From the NCBI GenBank assembly GCA_963732155.1, contig CAVSYB010000001.1:1-64000 (forward strand): 64,000 bases of DNA. The letters run 5' to 3'. This document shows, one piece after another, positions 25,455 through 34,305 of this stretch. This DNA is from Roseiarcus sp963732155 (GTDB lineage Bacteria; Pseudomonadota; Alphaproteobacteria; Rhizobiales; Beijerinckiaceae). Each line of letters begins with the position of its first letter. Position 1 is the first letter of the stretch. The position numbers were made by a program, and so were the translations under genes. The notes beneath the pieces are model-generated. The model made no database searches and was not told the origin of the DNA. It was given only the letters and a program-made list of their open reading frames with translations.

Positions 25455-25706
25455 AAACGTCACCCTCGTTCGGCAGGCGGCCGGCGCGCCCCGGTCGGCA
25501 AAGACGGCAAGCTCGGGCCGGGACGCCTCGGCGCATCGCGATCGGCGCGCTGTTATTGAAAGATTCCTTCGCCGCGACAAGGGCGAATTGGCCGGGCGCG
25601 TCGCCGGCCCGTCAACATTTTCGTTATCCGGCGACGCCGCTCTTCCCGATCGCGTCCCGCCCGGCGTCGGCGAGAGCGCTCGTTTCAGACAGCGAGCGGC
25701 CGCTGG

Positions 25707-26585
25707 CTATTGGCTGCTCTCGGCCTGATGGCCGCCGGAAAGCGGCACGAACGGGATGACCTTGCCGCCGAAAATGTCCGATCGCGCGACGCTGATGGAG
25801 CCGTCCGCGTCAATCGCCGTGACCACCTTCAAGATATGCTGTGCGCCCGGCGGCCCGACGGGAATGACCATGATCCCCGTCGCCTTCAATTGTTGCAGCA
25901 GCGGCGGCGGGATATGGTCGATGCCGCAGGTGACGATGATCTTGTCGAACGGCGCCGCTTCCGCCCAGCCGTAATAGCCGTCGCTGGTTCTGGTCGCGAT
26001 TTGCGCATATTCGCCGTAGCCCCTGGCGATCAGCGCGTCATAGACGGCGCGCGTGCGCGCCGCGAGTTCGGGGACGATTTCGATCGTCCACAACCGGTCG
26101 GTCAGATAGCTCAGAAAGGCCGACTGGAAGCCGGAGCCCGTGCCGATTTCCAGCACCTTGTCGCCCGGACGGACGGCGATCGCGCTGGTCATCCGCCCAC
26201 AGGTGCCCGGCGGGGTGATCGTCACGCCGAAGCCGATGTCGAGATAATGGCCGACATAGGCGCGCCCGCGATCCTCGGGCAGAACGAATTCCTCGCGCGG
26301 CGTCATCAGAAACGCGCGCTTGTCGGCCGGAGTCCACAAATCGTTGAAGGCGAGGAGCTGCCCATAGCGGTCGAAACGCTCGCCGAGCAATGTGGCGTCC
26401 TCGCCGCGGTTGGCCGCCATCCAGGCGACGAACTCGGCGCGCTGCGCCATCGGCGGCCACAGATTGGGCCGGAACGGCCTCGGCGTCTGCGCATGGGCCG
26501 GCAGGGCGGCGGCGGCGGCGCCGGCCATCGCGCCGAAGAGAAATTCGCGCCTGCGCATAAGGCCGCTGCGGGTGGATTGAGTCAT
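25707..26585 (-). CDS. Tat-exported protein-L-isoaspartate O-methyltransferase family protein
   Basis: 292 residues from the ATG at 26585. A twin-arginine signal (RRREFLFGAMAGAAAAALPAHA, arginines at 11-13) is followed by a PCMT-like domain: MTPREEFVLPEDRGRAYVG, the SAM motif VLEIGTGSGFQSAFLSYL, IEIVPELA and PPLLQQLKATGIMVIPVG. Normal PCMTs repair isoaspartyl residues in the cytoplasm. Here the domain would act in the periplasm, where a SAM supply is not expected, so the actual reaction is uncertain. The length exceeds a typical PCMT because of an N-terminal extension of about 70 residues. It is followed downstream by the convergent end of the MFS region. Confidence 0.8.
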   Translation of the reverse strand: MTQSTRSGLMRRREFLFGAMAGAAAAALPAHAQTPRPFRPNLWPPMAQRAEFVAWMAANRGEDATLLGERFDRYGQLLAFNDLWTPADKRAFLMTPREEFVLPEDRGRAYVGHYLDIGFGVTITPPGTCGRMTSAIAVRPGDKVLEIGTGSGFQSAFLSYLTDRLWTIEIVPELAARTRAVYDALIARGYGEYAQIATRTSDGYYGWAEAAPFDKIIVTCGIDHIPPPLLQQLKATGIMVIPVGPPGAQHILKVVTAIDADGSISVARSDIFGGKVIPFVPLSGGHQAESSQ

Positions 26586-26820
26586 CGTCGCTCGCCCTCG
26601 TCCGGCCCGCTCCGCCGGCTCCCTTCTCCCGCGAGCGGGCGGTGAGGGGCGGCGCCTTGCGAAGGGTTGGTCCAGAAACGGCGCCAAATTCCCCTTTGCG
26701 TCGCCCCGCGCTGTTTCAAAGCCGATGCTTCTCCGAATCTGTGGCCTGAATAAGATCGATCCGGCCGCGGGCGATTGCAACCGCCCGCAACGCGCCGATG
26801 CGTCCCGCCGGCCAACGCGG

Positions 26821-27633
26821 CTATCGCGCGAGGTTCCTCGCCAGGAAATCGCGCAAATCGGCGCTGGATTCTTCGGCGGCCCTTCGGTCATAGGCCAGCC
26901 TCATCCCGAGAAGCCGCATTCCGCCGGCAAACCCCGGATTGTCGAATCCGTGCGCGGCGCCGGGATAGACGACCAGCTTCACTTCGGGGCGATCGGTCGG
27001 CTGCTCGTTCGCCAGCCGCTCGCAATCGCCGGCGGGCGTGACCTCGTCGAGGGCGCCGACGAGAATCAAAGTCGGGATCCTGAGCCTGGCGCCGCCCTGA
27101 TTTTCGCACGGGGGATAGAAAGCCGCCGCGGCTTTGAACTTCGGATCCTCCGACGGCGCCAAACCGGCGGCGTAGCGCGACGTCGAAATGGCGAGCGCGG
27201 TGTCGGCGCCCTGGGAATAGCCGACCGCGGCGATCCTCGAGGGATCGACGTAAGGGAGTTTGGCCAGATAGCGCAGCGCGCCGAATGCGTCGGCGACGCC
27301 CTCGGGAAAGTCGACGGCGCAGGTTTGCTCGAGGCCCCGGGTCGCAAAATCGTCGACGAACAGCGCGACATAGCCCCAGCGGGCCATGGCCTCGCCGATG
27401 ACGCGCCGGTTGACGGGCAGTCCGAGGCAGGAGTGCAGCAGGACGACCGCCGGAAAAGGCCCGCGTCCGTTCGGCCTCGACAGATAACCGCGAACGCCCG
27501 ACGACTCGCCTTGGCCGACCCGAGCGCCGGCGCTGTCGAAGGTCACGAGCTGTTCGGCCGACGCCGCCGACGGCCGGGTCACGGCGAGCCCCAGCGCGGC
27601 GATGGCGAAACATTCGGCAGCGAATTTGACCAT
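26821..27633 (-). CDS. Secreted dienelactone hydrolase family protein
   Basis: 270 residues. A Sec signal peptide (about 1-26, cleavage after ASA) leads into an alpha/beta hydrolase fold: VVLLHSCLGL, the nucleophile elbow GYSQG with S140, an Asp in LVGALDEVTP and the His in GAAHGFDN. Classical dienelactone hydrolases use Cys; this protein has Ser, as in many periplasmic members of the family. The substrate is unknown; a carboxylester is likely. It is monocistronic, with 235 bases separating it from the methyltransferase gene downstream. Confidence 0.85.
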   Translation of the reverse strand: MVKFAAECFAIAALGLAVTRPSAASAEQLVTFDSAGARVGQGESSGVRGYLSRPNGRGPFPAVVLLHSCLGLPVNRRVIGEAMARWGYVALFVDDFATRGLEQTCAVDFPEGVADAFGALRYLAKLPYVDPSRIAAVGYSQGADTALAISTSRYAAGLAPSEDPKFKAAAAFYPPCENQGGARLRIPTLILVGALDEVTPAGDCERLANEQPTDRPEVKLVVYPGAAHGFDNPGFAGGMRLLGMRLAYDRRAAEESSADLRDFLARNLAR

Positions 27634-27835
27634 GGCGCCCGCCTGTTTTGCGATTCCTCCGCCGATCCGCCGAGGGATCGCCGAGGATCATGCCGCCTTG
27701 CGCCCCGTCTCCGGCTTTAGCAGGCGCCTCGTCGGCGCGACAACCGGCTCCCGCCGGATCGCCGCGCGGCGGGAATGGGCGGGCGCGCGACGGGCTCTCG
27801 ATCCCGGCCGACGGTCGGAGCGACCGGCCGCGCGC

Positions 27836-28080
27836 GGCGGCATTTTCTGGCGGCATTTTCTTTCAGAAAATGCGGAGTCGTGTTAGGCTTAATTTTGGAT
27901 TTTGGCTAGTCGCGAGGTTCCGGATTCAGGCCGTGGGGGAGGCCCCGGAACCGAAAAACGCGATTCCAAATTTTTTTCACCGCAACCCGTTGATTTCCCC
28001 CGTTTCGCCCAAGAAAAGTTTTGGAAAAATTTGGAATTCCAAATTTCTGCTCACTGAAAACAAAGGGTTTTTCGGCGAGG
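27836..28080 (-). repeat. AT-rich dispersed repeat, copy 1
   Basis: The right part, read on the minus strand, aligns with 44771-44870 on the plus strand over about 95 bases at roughly three quarters identity by eye, including ATTCCAAAT, CTTTTCTTGG and AAAAAATTTGGAA. The element also contains two adjacent copies of GGCGGCATTTTCT (27836-27861), a nine-base-pair hairpin (27853-27873) and a perfect 20-base palindrome at 28027-28046 (AAATTTGGAATTCCAAATTT). It does not look coding. The origin is unknown. Confidence 0.65.
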
Positions 28081-28272
28081 ATTTGGCGCCGAGCCGCGCC
28101 AAAGCGCGTCCACCGAGGGTTTTGCAAGCAGCCGCCGACGGAGCAGCCGACCGCCGGGCGTCCTGGCGGACCCCGACTTTTGATTGACCGGGCCTATCGA
28201 GCGGCGCCGGCTCCCGCCGACGCGCGGAACCGCCCGGCGGCTTGGAATCCGCGCCCGCGCGCGCTAGGGTCG

Positions 28273-28302
28273 TCCCGTAAGCAAGGCGCGGTCAGGCGGA
28301 AT
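28273..28302 (+). repeat. Dispersed repeat copy 2 (CCCGTAAGCAAGG ... CAGGCGG)
   Basis: TCCCGTAAGCAAGG is identical to the copy at 22590, then CGCG and CAGGCGG recur with one base less between them. It stands about 90 bases upstream of the ATG of a small secreted protein gene on the same strand. Confidence 0.45.
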
Positions 28303-28391
28303 CGCAGGGAAGACGAAGGAAACGCTTCATGCGGCGTTCACGTTCGTCCTGATCTGATCGACCTGGCTGGATAGCTAAGGAGGATGGAACC

Positions 28392-28658
28392 ATGCAGTCG
28401 CGTACTTTAGCAAATGTCGCCTTGGCGGCCCTCGCCGGCGCCGCAATGTTGACGGTCTCGATGGGTCCGGCTTCGGCCTTCACCCTGTCTTCGCCTTCGC
28501 TCGAACAATCCGTCGCGTCCTCGCAGGTCGACAAGGTCTGGTGGCGCCGTTGGGGAGGTTATGGCTGGCGCGGTTATGGCTGGCGCGGTTACGGCTACCC
28601 CTACGGCTACGGCTACCACTGCTGGCGCGGTTACTACGGCTACCTGCACTGCAACTGA
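28392..28658 (+). CDS. Small secreted Gly/Tyr-rich protein
   Basis: 88 residues from an ATG with AGGAGG nine bases upstream. A Sec signal peptide (about 1-29, cleavage after ASA) precedes a short linker, FTLSSPSLEQSVASSQVDKVWWRRWGG. The rest is built of GYGWR and GYGYP-type repeats with two or three cysteines near the end. At DNA level two copies of a 15-base unit (GGTTATGGCTGGCGC) stand in tandem. Similar small Gly/Tyr-rich exported proteins are common in Hyphomicrobiales and have no known function. A strong hairpin follows the stop. Confidence 0.8.
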   Translation: MQSRTLANVALAALAGAAMLTVSMGPASAFTLSSPSLEQSVASSQVDKVWWRRWGGYGWRGYGWRGYGYPYGYGYHCWRGYYGYLHCN

Positions 28659-28674
28659 CGCAGACGACGAACTT

Positions 28675-28713
28675 GCCGGCCGCGGCCGATTCGCCGCGGC
28701 CCGGCGCTCTTTG
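28675..28713 (+). terminator. Intrinsic terminator after the Gly/Tyr-rich protein gene
   Basis: GCCGGCCGCGGC and GCCGCGGCCCGGC pair over about twelve bases with one bulged base around CGATTC, then GCTCTTTGATCTT follows. It is placed 17 bases after the stop codon. Confidence 0.6.
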
Positions 28714-28801
28714 ATCTTGTAACGGCGGGCGCGGCCTTTGACGTCCGTCGCAGTTCAATGGTTTCGAGCCGGCCGCTGCGGCGAGCGGCGCGGCGTCGGG
28801 G

Positions 28802-29548
28802 TCAGCCCTGCAGTCTGGCGATCAGCGCATCCGAGACTTCGAAATTGGCGTAGACGGTCTGGACGTCGTCGTTCTCTTCGAGCGCGCTGACGAGCCTGAG
28901 GATTTTCTCTCCCAATTCGTCGTCGACCGCGATCGTGTTGTGCGGACGCCAGACGATCGATGCCTTGCGCGGCTCGCCGAACTTCGTCTCCAGCGCCTTT
29001 TGCGCCTCGCGCAGCGTTTCCACGCTGGTGATCACTTCGTGGCCGTCCGGCCCGGAGACGACGTCGTCGGCGCCCGCCTCGATCGCCGCCTCCAGCATCG
29101 CGTCGTCCGTGGCGACCGACTTGTCGAACAGCACGAGCCCGACCCGGTCGAACATGAACGACACGGCGCCGGTCTCGGCGAGCGCGCCGCCCGCCTTGGT
29201 GAAGTTCGAGCGAATCTCGCCGGCCGTGCGGTTGCGGTTGTCGGTCAGCGCCTCGACGATGATCGCCACGCCGCCGGGCGCATAGCCTTCGTAGCGCACT
29301 TCGTCGTAATTCTCGCCGTCGGCCCCTGCGGCTTTCTTGATCGCGCGTTCGATATTGTCCTTGGGCATGTTCTCGGCGCGCGCGTCGATCACCGCGGCGC
29401 GCAGGCGCGCGTTCATGGCGGGGTCCGGCAGGCCCATTTTGGCCGCGACGGTGATTTCGCGCGCGAGCTTGGAGAAGAGCTTGGAGCGGATCGCGTCCTG
29501 CTTGCCCTTCTTGTGCATGATGTTCTTGAACTGACTATGACCGGCCAT
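28802..29548 (-). CDS. yebC: YebC/PmpR family transcription-translation regulator
   Basis: 248 residues from the ATG at 29548. The family start MAGHSQFKNIMHKKGKQDA is followed by LFSKLAREITVAAK, MPKDNIERAIKKA and YEGYAPGGVAIIVEALTDNRNRT. These cover all three YebC domains at the usual length. YebC proteins are cytoplasmic; some act as DNA-binding regulators, and recent work links them to translation of difficult proline-containing stretches. It is upstream of nothing on its strand except the Gly/Tyr gene region, and ymdB follows at 29757 in the same direction. Confidence 0.95.
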   Translation of the reverse strand: MAGHSQFKNIMHKKGKQDAIRSKLFSKLAREITVAAKMGLPDPAMNARLRAAVIDARAENMPKDNIERAIKKAAGADGENYDEVRYEGYAPGGVAIIVEALTDNRNRTAGEIRSNFTKAGGALAETGAVSFMFDRVGLVLFDKSVATDDAMLEAAIEAGADDVVSGPDGHEVITSVETLREAQKALETKFGEPRKASIVWRPHNTIAVDDELGEKILRLVSALEENDDVQTVYANFEVSDALIARLQG

Positions 29549-29756
29549 CGAAGGTTCCGTCGTTTGAGGCTCGCATCGGGGACTCCAGGCGACTGTCGCG
29601 CCGGGACGCCGCGCGCCCGATTCATCCGCGAACGAAGACGCGGCGGACGCATGGCCCCGCGCGCGCCGCGCTGTCAAGCGGGCGTTTGGCGAGAGGGGAG
29701 GCGGTCGCCGGGCCGGCGGCGTCCGACGCCGGCGCGATCGGCGGCAAGACGCGCCT

Positions 29757-30584
29757 TCAGTCGGCCGGCTCCCAGAAATCCGGGACGGCGCCGGCCAGAA
29801 TTCCGCCGATGCGCACCGGCGCGATCTTGCGCGCCAGACCGTCGGCGCCTGTCTCGACGGCGACGCCGCACAGCGTCGCCGGCCCGCCGGCGGGCTCGAA
29901 GCGGCCCGACGGGATGCGGCGGGTGAACCGTCGCAACGGCTCCTCCTTGTCCATGCCGATCACCGAATCGTAATCGCCGGTCATGCCGACGTCGCTGATG
30001 AAGGCGGAGCCGCCGGGCAGGACGCGGTGATCGGCGCTCGGCGTGTGCGTGTGGGTGCCGACGACCAGCGAGGCGCGCCCATCGACGAAATGGCCGAAAC
30101 CCTGCTTTTCGCTGGTCGCCTCGGCATGAAAATCGATGACGATCGCATCGCAGGCGAGCCCGAGCGGGCAGGCGGCGAGCTCCTGCTCGATGCGCGCGAA
30201 GGGATCATCGAGCGCGTGCATGAAGACGCGGCCCATCATGTTGACGACGAGCACCCTGCCGCCGCCGGCCACCGTGATCAGATTGGCGCCGCGGCCCGGC
30301 GTGCCCGGCGGGAAATTGGCGGGGCGGATCAGCCGGGGCTGGCGCTCGATATAGACCAGCGCCTCGCGCTGATCGAAGGCGTGGTTGCCGAGAGTTATCG
30401 CATCGGCGCCGGCTTCGAGGAACTCCTCGCAAATCGGCTCGGTGATGCCAAAGCCGCCGGCGGCGTTTTCGCCGTTGACGGCGATGAAGTCGAGCCGCCA
30501 TCGGGCGCGCAGAAGCGGAAGCTGGGCCAGAAGCATGGCGCGGCCCGACCGCCCGACCACGTCGCCGACGAACAGCAGCCGCAT
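29757..30584 (-). CDS. YmdB family metallophosphoesterase (TIGR00282)
   Basis: 275 residues. Metal ligands are visible in FVGDVVGRSGR, VNGENAAGG, TLGNHAFDQ, IDFHAEATSEK and VGTHTHTPSADHRVLPGG. Enzymes of this family are binuclear metal phosphodiesterases active on 2',3'-cyclic nucleotides in vitro. The protein is cytoplasmic. The stop of the upstream cyclo-ligase gene is only four bases from its start, so the two form an operon. Confidence 0.92.
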   Translation of the reverse strand: MRLLFVGDVVGRSGRAMLLAQLPLLRARWRLDFIAVNGENAAGGFGITEPICEEFLEAGADAITLGNHAFDQREALVYIERQPRLIRPANFPPGTPGRGANLITVAGGGRVLVVNMMGRVFMHALDDPFARIEQELAACPLGLACDAIVIDFHAEATSEKQGFGHFVDGRASLVVGTHTHTPSADHRVLPGGSAFISDVGMTGDYDSVIGMDKEEPLRRFTRRIPSGRFEPAGGPATLCGVAVETGADGLARKIAPVRIGGILAGAVPDFWEPAD

Positions 30585-30588
30585 CGTC

Positions 30589-31176
30589 TCAGCCGTCCCT
30601 GCAATCGATGAGCTCGCGCTCGGTCAGCACGAAATCGAGGCGTTGGTCATGCGGCTCGTCAGGAATTTCGGCCGCCTGCGCCGCGCTGTAGGCGACGCCG
30701 ACTGCGGTCACGGGTCTCCTGGCGCGCAAGGCGGCCAGGGTTCGGTCGTAATGGCCCGCGCCAAAGCCGATGCGATGGCCGCGCCGGTCAAAACAGGCGA
30801 GCGGCACGAAAAGCAGGTCCGGCTCGACGGATTGGGCGCTCGCCGCCGGCTCGCGGATTTTCATCGCCCCGGCACGGCTCGGATCGCCGGGGCGCCATTG
30901 CCGGAAAATCAGCGGCGCCTCACGCGACACGGTGACCGGCAGGGCCGTGCGAAAACCCTGCGCCGAGAGCGCCGCGATCAGTGGCAGCGTGTCCGGCTCG
31001 TCGCGGATCGGCAGGAAGATGGAGACGACGCTGGCGCCGACGCGCCGCGCGATGGCGAGCCCCTGCTCGGCGAGCCGCAGGGAGAATAATTCGCGGACCG
31101 ACACGGCCAGCGCGCCGCGCCGTTGCAAGGCTTCTGTCCGCAAGATGGCCTTGCGGGAGGCGGCGGCGATCGTCAT
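30589..31176 (-). CDS. 5-formyltetrahydrofolate cyclo-ligase
   Basis: 195 residues from the ATG at 31176; an upstream in-frame TTG at 31188 is the alternative. The family pattern is clear: SRKAILRTEALQRRGAL, VSIFLPIRDEPDTLPLI, the substrate/ATP region around LIFRQWRPGD and DLLFVPLACFDRRGHRIGFGAGHYDRTLA. It converts 5-formyl-THF to 5,10-methenyl-THF with ATP. The gene directly follows the 6S RNA gene, the conserved arrangement in proteobacteria (ygfA-ssrS), and it may be transcribed in part by read-through from it. Confidence 0.93.
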   Translation of the reverse strand: MTIAAASRKAILRTEALQRRGALAVSVRELFSLRLAEQGLAIARRVGASVVSIFLPIRDEPDTLPLIAALSAQGFRTALPVTVSREAPLIFRQWRPGDPSRAGAMKIREPAASAQSVEPDLLFVPLACFDRRGHRIGFGAGHYDRTLAALRARRPVTAVGVAYSAAQAAEIPDEPHDQRLDFVLTERELIDCRDG

Positions 31177-31205
31177 CTCATGAAACAATCCGACGAGAAA
31201 AGCGC

Positions 31206-31362
31206 GGGGCCGCGATGGCCGTTGGACGGTGATCCCGGGCGCCTACGTAAGTAGGTGGGCGCCGTGTGGCCGAGCCCACGGGCAAGGCCAGGGACAGCTC
31301 CCATTGGGATCGTACGGCCCCGGGGAAAAGTGTCCTGACGAACCCCGCAGCTCCGCAGCCCC
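31206..31362 (-). ncRNA. ssrS: 6S RNA
   Basis: About 157 bases on the minus strand. The ends pair (GGGGCTGC at the 5' side with GCGGCCCC at the 3' side). The inside shows the alphaproteobacterial 6S hallmarks as I know them: TTCCCCGGGGCC, ATGGGAGCTGTCCCTGG, and the 3' hairpin GGCGCCCACCTAC/GTAGGCGCC. A TACATA just upstream of the 5' end can serve as the -10 box. The location immediately upstream of the 5-formyl-THF cyclo-ligase gene is the conserved one. 6S RNA imitates an open promoter and holds RNA polymerase in stationary phase. The exact ends are inferred. Confidence 0.88.
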
Positions 31363-31560
31363 TATGTAGGCGCATGTTCCGGAAAACGCCAGCGCGTCCC
31401 GCGCGCCGGGATTGCGCCTGGCCTCGATCTCGACAGGATTGGCCGCCGCCTTGGAGCGCGATTGAACTGTGCGCGGCCAACAGGGTTGCGGGCGGCCGGA
31501 GCTGAAACTATGGTGCGCCGCTTTCGCAACCTTTCCCAACGCCGCCAGGACTGCTCGATC

Positions 31561-32763
31561 ATGGCTTTTATCGCCGACGCACTCGCCCGCGTTAAGCCTT
31601 CCGCGACGATCGCGGTGACGCAAAAGGCGCGCGATCTCAAAGCGCAGGGTCGCGACATCATCTCGTTGTCGGTCGGCGAACCCGACTTCGACACGCCCGA
31701 CAACATCAAGAAGGCGGCGATCGCGGCGATCGAGCGCGGCGAAACGAAATATCCGCCGGTGCTCGGGATCACGCCGCTGCGTGAAGCGATCGCCGCCAAG
31801 TTCAAGCGCGAGAACGGCCTCGACTACAAGGTGAGCCAGACCATCGTCGGCACGGGCGGCAAGCAGATTCTGTACAACGCCTTTTTGACGACGCTCAACA
31901 AGGGCGACGAGGTGATCATTCCCGCGCCCTATTGGGTGAGCTACCCCGACATGGTCCTGATCAACGGCGGCGAGCCGGTGTTTGCGCCGACGACGATGGA
32001 GCATTCCTTCAAGCTGCAGCCGGAGGACCTCGAACGCGCCATCACCCCGCGCACCAAGTGGTTGATTCTCAACTCGCCGTCGAACCCTTCGGGCGCCGCC
32101 TATACGCGCGGCGAACTGAAAGCGCTGACCGACGTGCTGATGCGCCATCCGCACGTCTGTGTGCTCACCGACGACATGTACGAGCACCTCGTCTATGGCG
32201 ATTTTATCTTCACCACGCCGGCGCAGATCGAGCCCGGCCTGATCGACCGCACGCTGACGATGAACGGCGTGTCGAAGACCTATGCGATGACCGGCTGGCG
32301 CATCGGCTACGGGGCCGGGCCGGCGCAGCTCATCAAGGCGATGGACATGGTGCAGGGGCAGCAGACCTCCGGCGCCTGCACGATCGCCCAATGGGCGGCG
32401 GTCGAGGCGCTGAACGGGCCGCAGGATTTCATCCCCGTTCGCCGCAAGGCGTTCGAGGAGCGGCGCGACCTCGTGGTGTCGATGCTCAACCAGGCGCAGC
32501 ACCTGGCGTGCCCGTCGCCCGAGGGCGCCTTCTATGTCTATCCCTCCTGCGCCGGGGCGATCGGCAAAAAGGGTCCGTCCGGGCGGGTCATTCTTTCCGA
32601 CGAGGATTTCGTCACCGAACTCCTCGAGGCGGAAGGCGTCGCGGTGGTGCAGGGCTCGGCTTTCGGCCTCGGCCCGAACTTCCGCATTTCCTATGCGACC
32701 TCGACGTCGGTGCTGGAAGACGCGTGTCGCAAGATTCAGCGGTTCACGGCGGAGCTGCGCTGA
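31561..32763 (+). CDS. aatA: Aspartate aminotransferase (class I pyridoxal-phosphate enzyme)
   Basis: 400 residues from the ATG at 31561. The type I fold features are visible: SLSVGEPDFDTPDNIKKAA, the cofactor-contacting GGKQILYNAFLTTL, NSPSNPSGAAY, TDDMYEHLVYGD and the Schiff-base lysine in GVSKTYAMTGWRIGYGAGP; the substrate Arg lies in NFRISYATS. It interconverts aspartate and glutamate with their keto acids. The sequence pattern is that of the aspartate/prephenate aminotransferases of alphaproteobacteria, so prephenate may also be used. It is monocistronic, convergent with mntH. Confidence 0.92.
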   Translation: MAFIADALARVKPSATIAVTQKARDLKAQGRDIISLSVGEPDFDTPDNIKKAAIAAIERGETKYPPVLGITPLREAIAAKFKRENGLDYKVSQTIVGTGGKQILYNAFLTTLNKGDEVIIPAPYWVSYPDMVLINGGEPVFAPTTMEHSFKLQPEDLERAITPRTKWLILNSPSNPSGAAYTRGELKALTDVLMRHPHVCVLTDDMYEHLVYGDFIFTTPAQIEPGLIDRTLTMNGVSKTYAMTGWRIGYGAGPAQLIKAMDMVQGQQTSGACTIAQWAAVEALNGPQDFIPVRRKAFEERRDLVVSMLNQAQHLACPSPEGAFYVYPSCAGAIGKKGPSGRVILSDEDFVTELLEAEGVAVVQGSAFGLGPNFRISYATSTSVLEDACRKIQRFTAELR

Positions 32764-32776
32764 GGCGGGCAGGGCC

Positions 32777-34084
32777 TCAGCTACTGGGCAGCCCCGGGAT
32801 GTCCACGCCGAAGGCCTGCATCAGCAGGACCGTGTTCAACGCAAGGATCAGAAGAGTCCCGGCGATCGCGGCGAGGTTGGTCAGGCGGCTGTTCGCGAAA
32901 GCGCCCATGATATCCCTGCGGCCCGTGAACATCAGCAAGGCGATGACGGGCGCGGGCAGCGCGATGCTCAGCACGACCTGGCTGATGACCAGCGCGTTGG
33001 TCGAATTGACGCCGAGCCAGACGACGACGAAGGCGGGAATCATGGTGACGAGACGGCGCACGACGATTGGGATGTGGAAGCCGACAAAGCCCTGCATGAT
33101 CATCTGGCCGGCCATCGTGCCGACCGCCGAACTCGACAGGCCCGAGGCCAGCAGCGCGGTCAGAAACACGCCCGCCGCGCCCGCGCCGAGCAACGGCGTC
33201 AGCGTCGAATAGGCGGTTTCGATCTCGGCGACGTCGCTATGGCCCTCGTGAAACGCGCTCGCCGCCATCACCACCATCGCCATGTTGACGAGACCGGCGA
33301 CCGCCAGAGCGATCAACACCTCAATGTTCGAGAAACGCAATAGTTGGCGCCTTTCGCCGTCGTTGCGCGCCGGCGCGCGGTTCTGGGTGAGGCCGGAATG
33401 CAGGAAGATCGCATGCGGCATGATCGTCGCGCCGACGATGCCGACCGCGATCGTGACGGCGCCGGCGTCCGGCAACAGCGGAACCACGCTGTGCAGCGCC
33501 GCGGCGCGCCAGTCGACCGGCGCGATGAACATTTCGGCGAGGTAGCAGACCGCGATGGCGGCGACCAGCGCGCCGATGATGATCTCGATCGGGCGAAACC
33601 CCCGTCCCTGGAACATCAGAATGCCGTACGTCAGCACGGCGGTGACGCCCATTCCGATGATCAGCGGGATATGGAGCAGCAGCGAGAGACCGATCGCGCC
33701 GCCGAGGAACTCGGCGAGGTCGGTCGCCATCGCCGCCACTTCGCTGACGATCCATAGCGCCCACACGACGGGCTGCGGAAAATGCGCGCGGCACATTTCG
33801 GCGAGATTGCGTCCGGTGACGATGCCGAGCTTGGCCGACAGCGCCTGGAACAGCATCGCGACCACGTTGGCGAGGAGAACGACCCACAGCAGCGAATAGC
33901 CGTATTTCGCGCCGGCCTGGATATTGGTTGCGAAATTGCCGGGGTCCATATAGGCGATCGAGGCGATCACCGCCGGCCCGGCGAAAAGCAAGGGGCTTGA
34001 CCAACGCGCCTTGCCGCCCAGCACTTCGCGAATGTTTTCAACCGTCCGATCCGAGATTCCCGATCGCGCCATCGCCTCGCTCAT
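32777..34084 (-). CDS. mntH: NRAMP family divalent metal transporter (manganese)
   Basis: 435 residues with eleven predicted hydrophobic segments. The metal-site motifs are present: D47-P-G-N50 in the first helix and MPHA in the sixth (GATIMPHAIFLHS). This inner-membrane proton-coupled carrier imports Mn2+ and possibly Fe2+. It is divergent from an mntR-type regulator across 221 bases that contain a perfect inverted repeat near its start, so Mn-dependent repression is likely. It converges on aatA with 13 bases between the stops. Confidence 0.94.
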   Translation of the reverse strand: MSEAMARSGISDRTVENIREVLGGKARWSSPLLFAGPAVIASIAYMDPGNFATNIQAGAKYGYSLLWVVLLANVVAMLFQALSAKLGIVTGRNLAEMCRAHFPQPVVWALWIVSEVAAMATDLAEFLGGAIGLSLLLHIPLIIGMGVTAVLTYGILMFQGRGFRPIEIIIGALVAAIAVCYLAEMFIAPVDWRAAALHSVVPLLPDAGAVTIAVGIVGATIMPHAIFLHSGLTQNRAPARNDGERRQLLRFSNIEVLIALAVAGLVNMAMVVMAASAFHEGHSDVAEIETAYSTLTPLLGAGAAGVFLTALLASGLSSSAVGTMAGQMIMQGFVGFHIPIVVRRLVTMIPAFVVVWLGVNSTNALVISQVVLSIALPAPVIALLMFTGRRDIMGAFANSRLTNLAAIAGTLLILALNTVLLMQAFGVDIPGLPSS

Positions 34085-34129
34085 CGTCGTCCTCCGACGC
34101 GCCCCGCCCCAGAGAGCCGCCTACGCGCA

Positions 34130-34147
34130 ATGTAGCTATTGCTACAT
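34130..34147. promoter_or_regulatory. Inverted repeat upstream of mntH, probable MntR operator
   Basis: ATGTAGC-TATT-GCTACAT is a perfect seven-base-pair inverted repeat, 46 bases upstream of the mntH start codon, in a short AT-richer stretch that continues with ATGATAGTCAATAG. Its place between mntH and mntR suggests it is where MntR binds. The same bases could form the mntH promoter core. Confidence 0.6.
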
Positions 34148-34305
34148 GATAGTCAATAGGCTTTGAAACCGCGCCGGGGCTGGAAGCGGACGAGCATCGA
34201 AACAAGGGTTGAATTTTGCAGCCGAGGCTGCATATTGAGATACGCTGGAACATGTTGGCGGCGCCGCGCATCGCGCTTACCCGCGGAGCGGCGGAGGAAG
34301 GCGCC

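Larger units (their letters stand above)
27634..28391. other. Long intergenic region with an AT-rich repeat
   Basis: 758 bases without a convincing gene. From about 27836 to 28080 the DNA is strikingly AT-rich and holds a tandem repeat, a hairpin and a long palindrome (listed separately). The CCCGTAAGC repeat lies near the right end. Open frames that cross it lack ribosome binding sites and carry only repeat-derived peptides. Confidence 0.6.

Noticed and set aside
27906..28127. A small conserved protein encoded in the AT-rich repeats
   Set aside because: Both strands of both copies give similar Lys/Phe-rich peptides, as expected from a non-coding repeat, and no start signals are seen.
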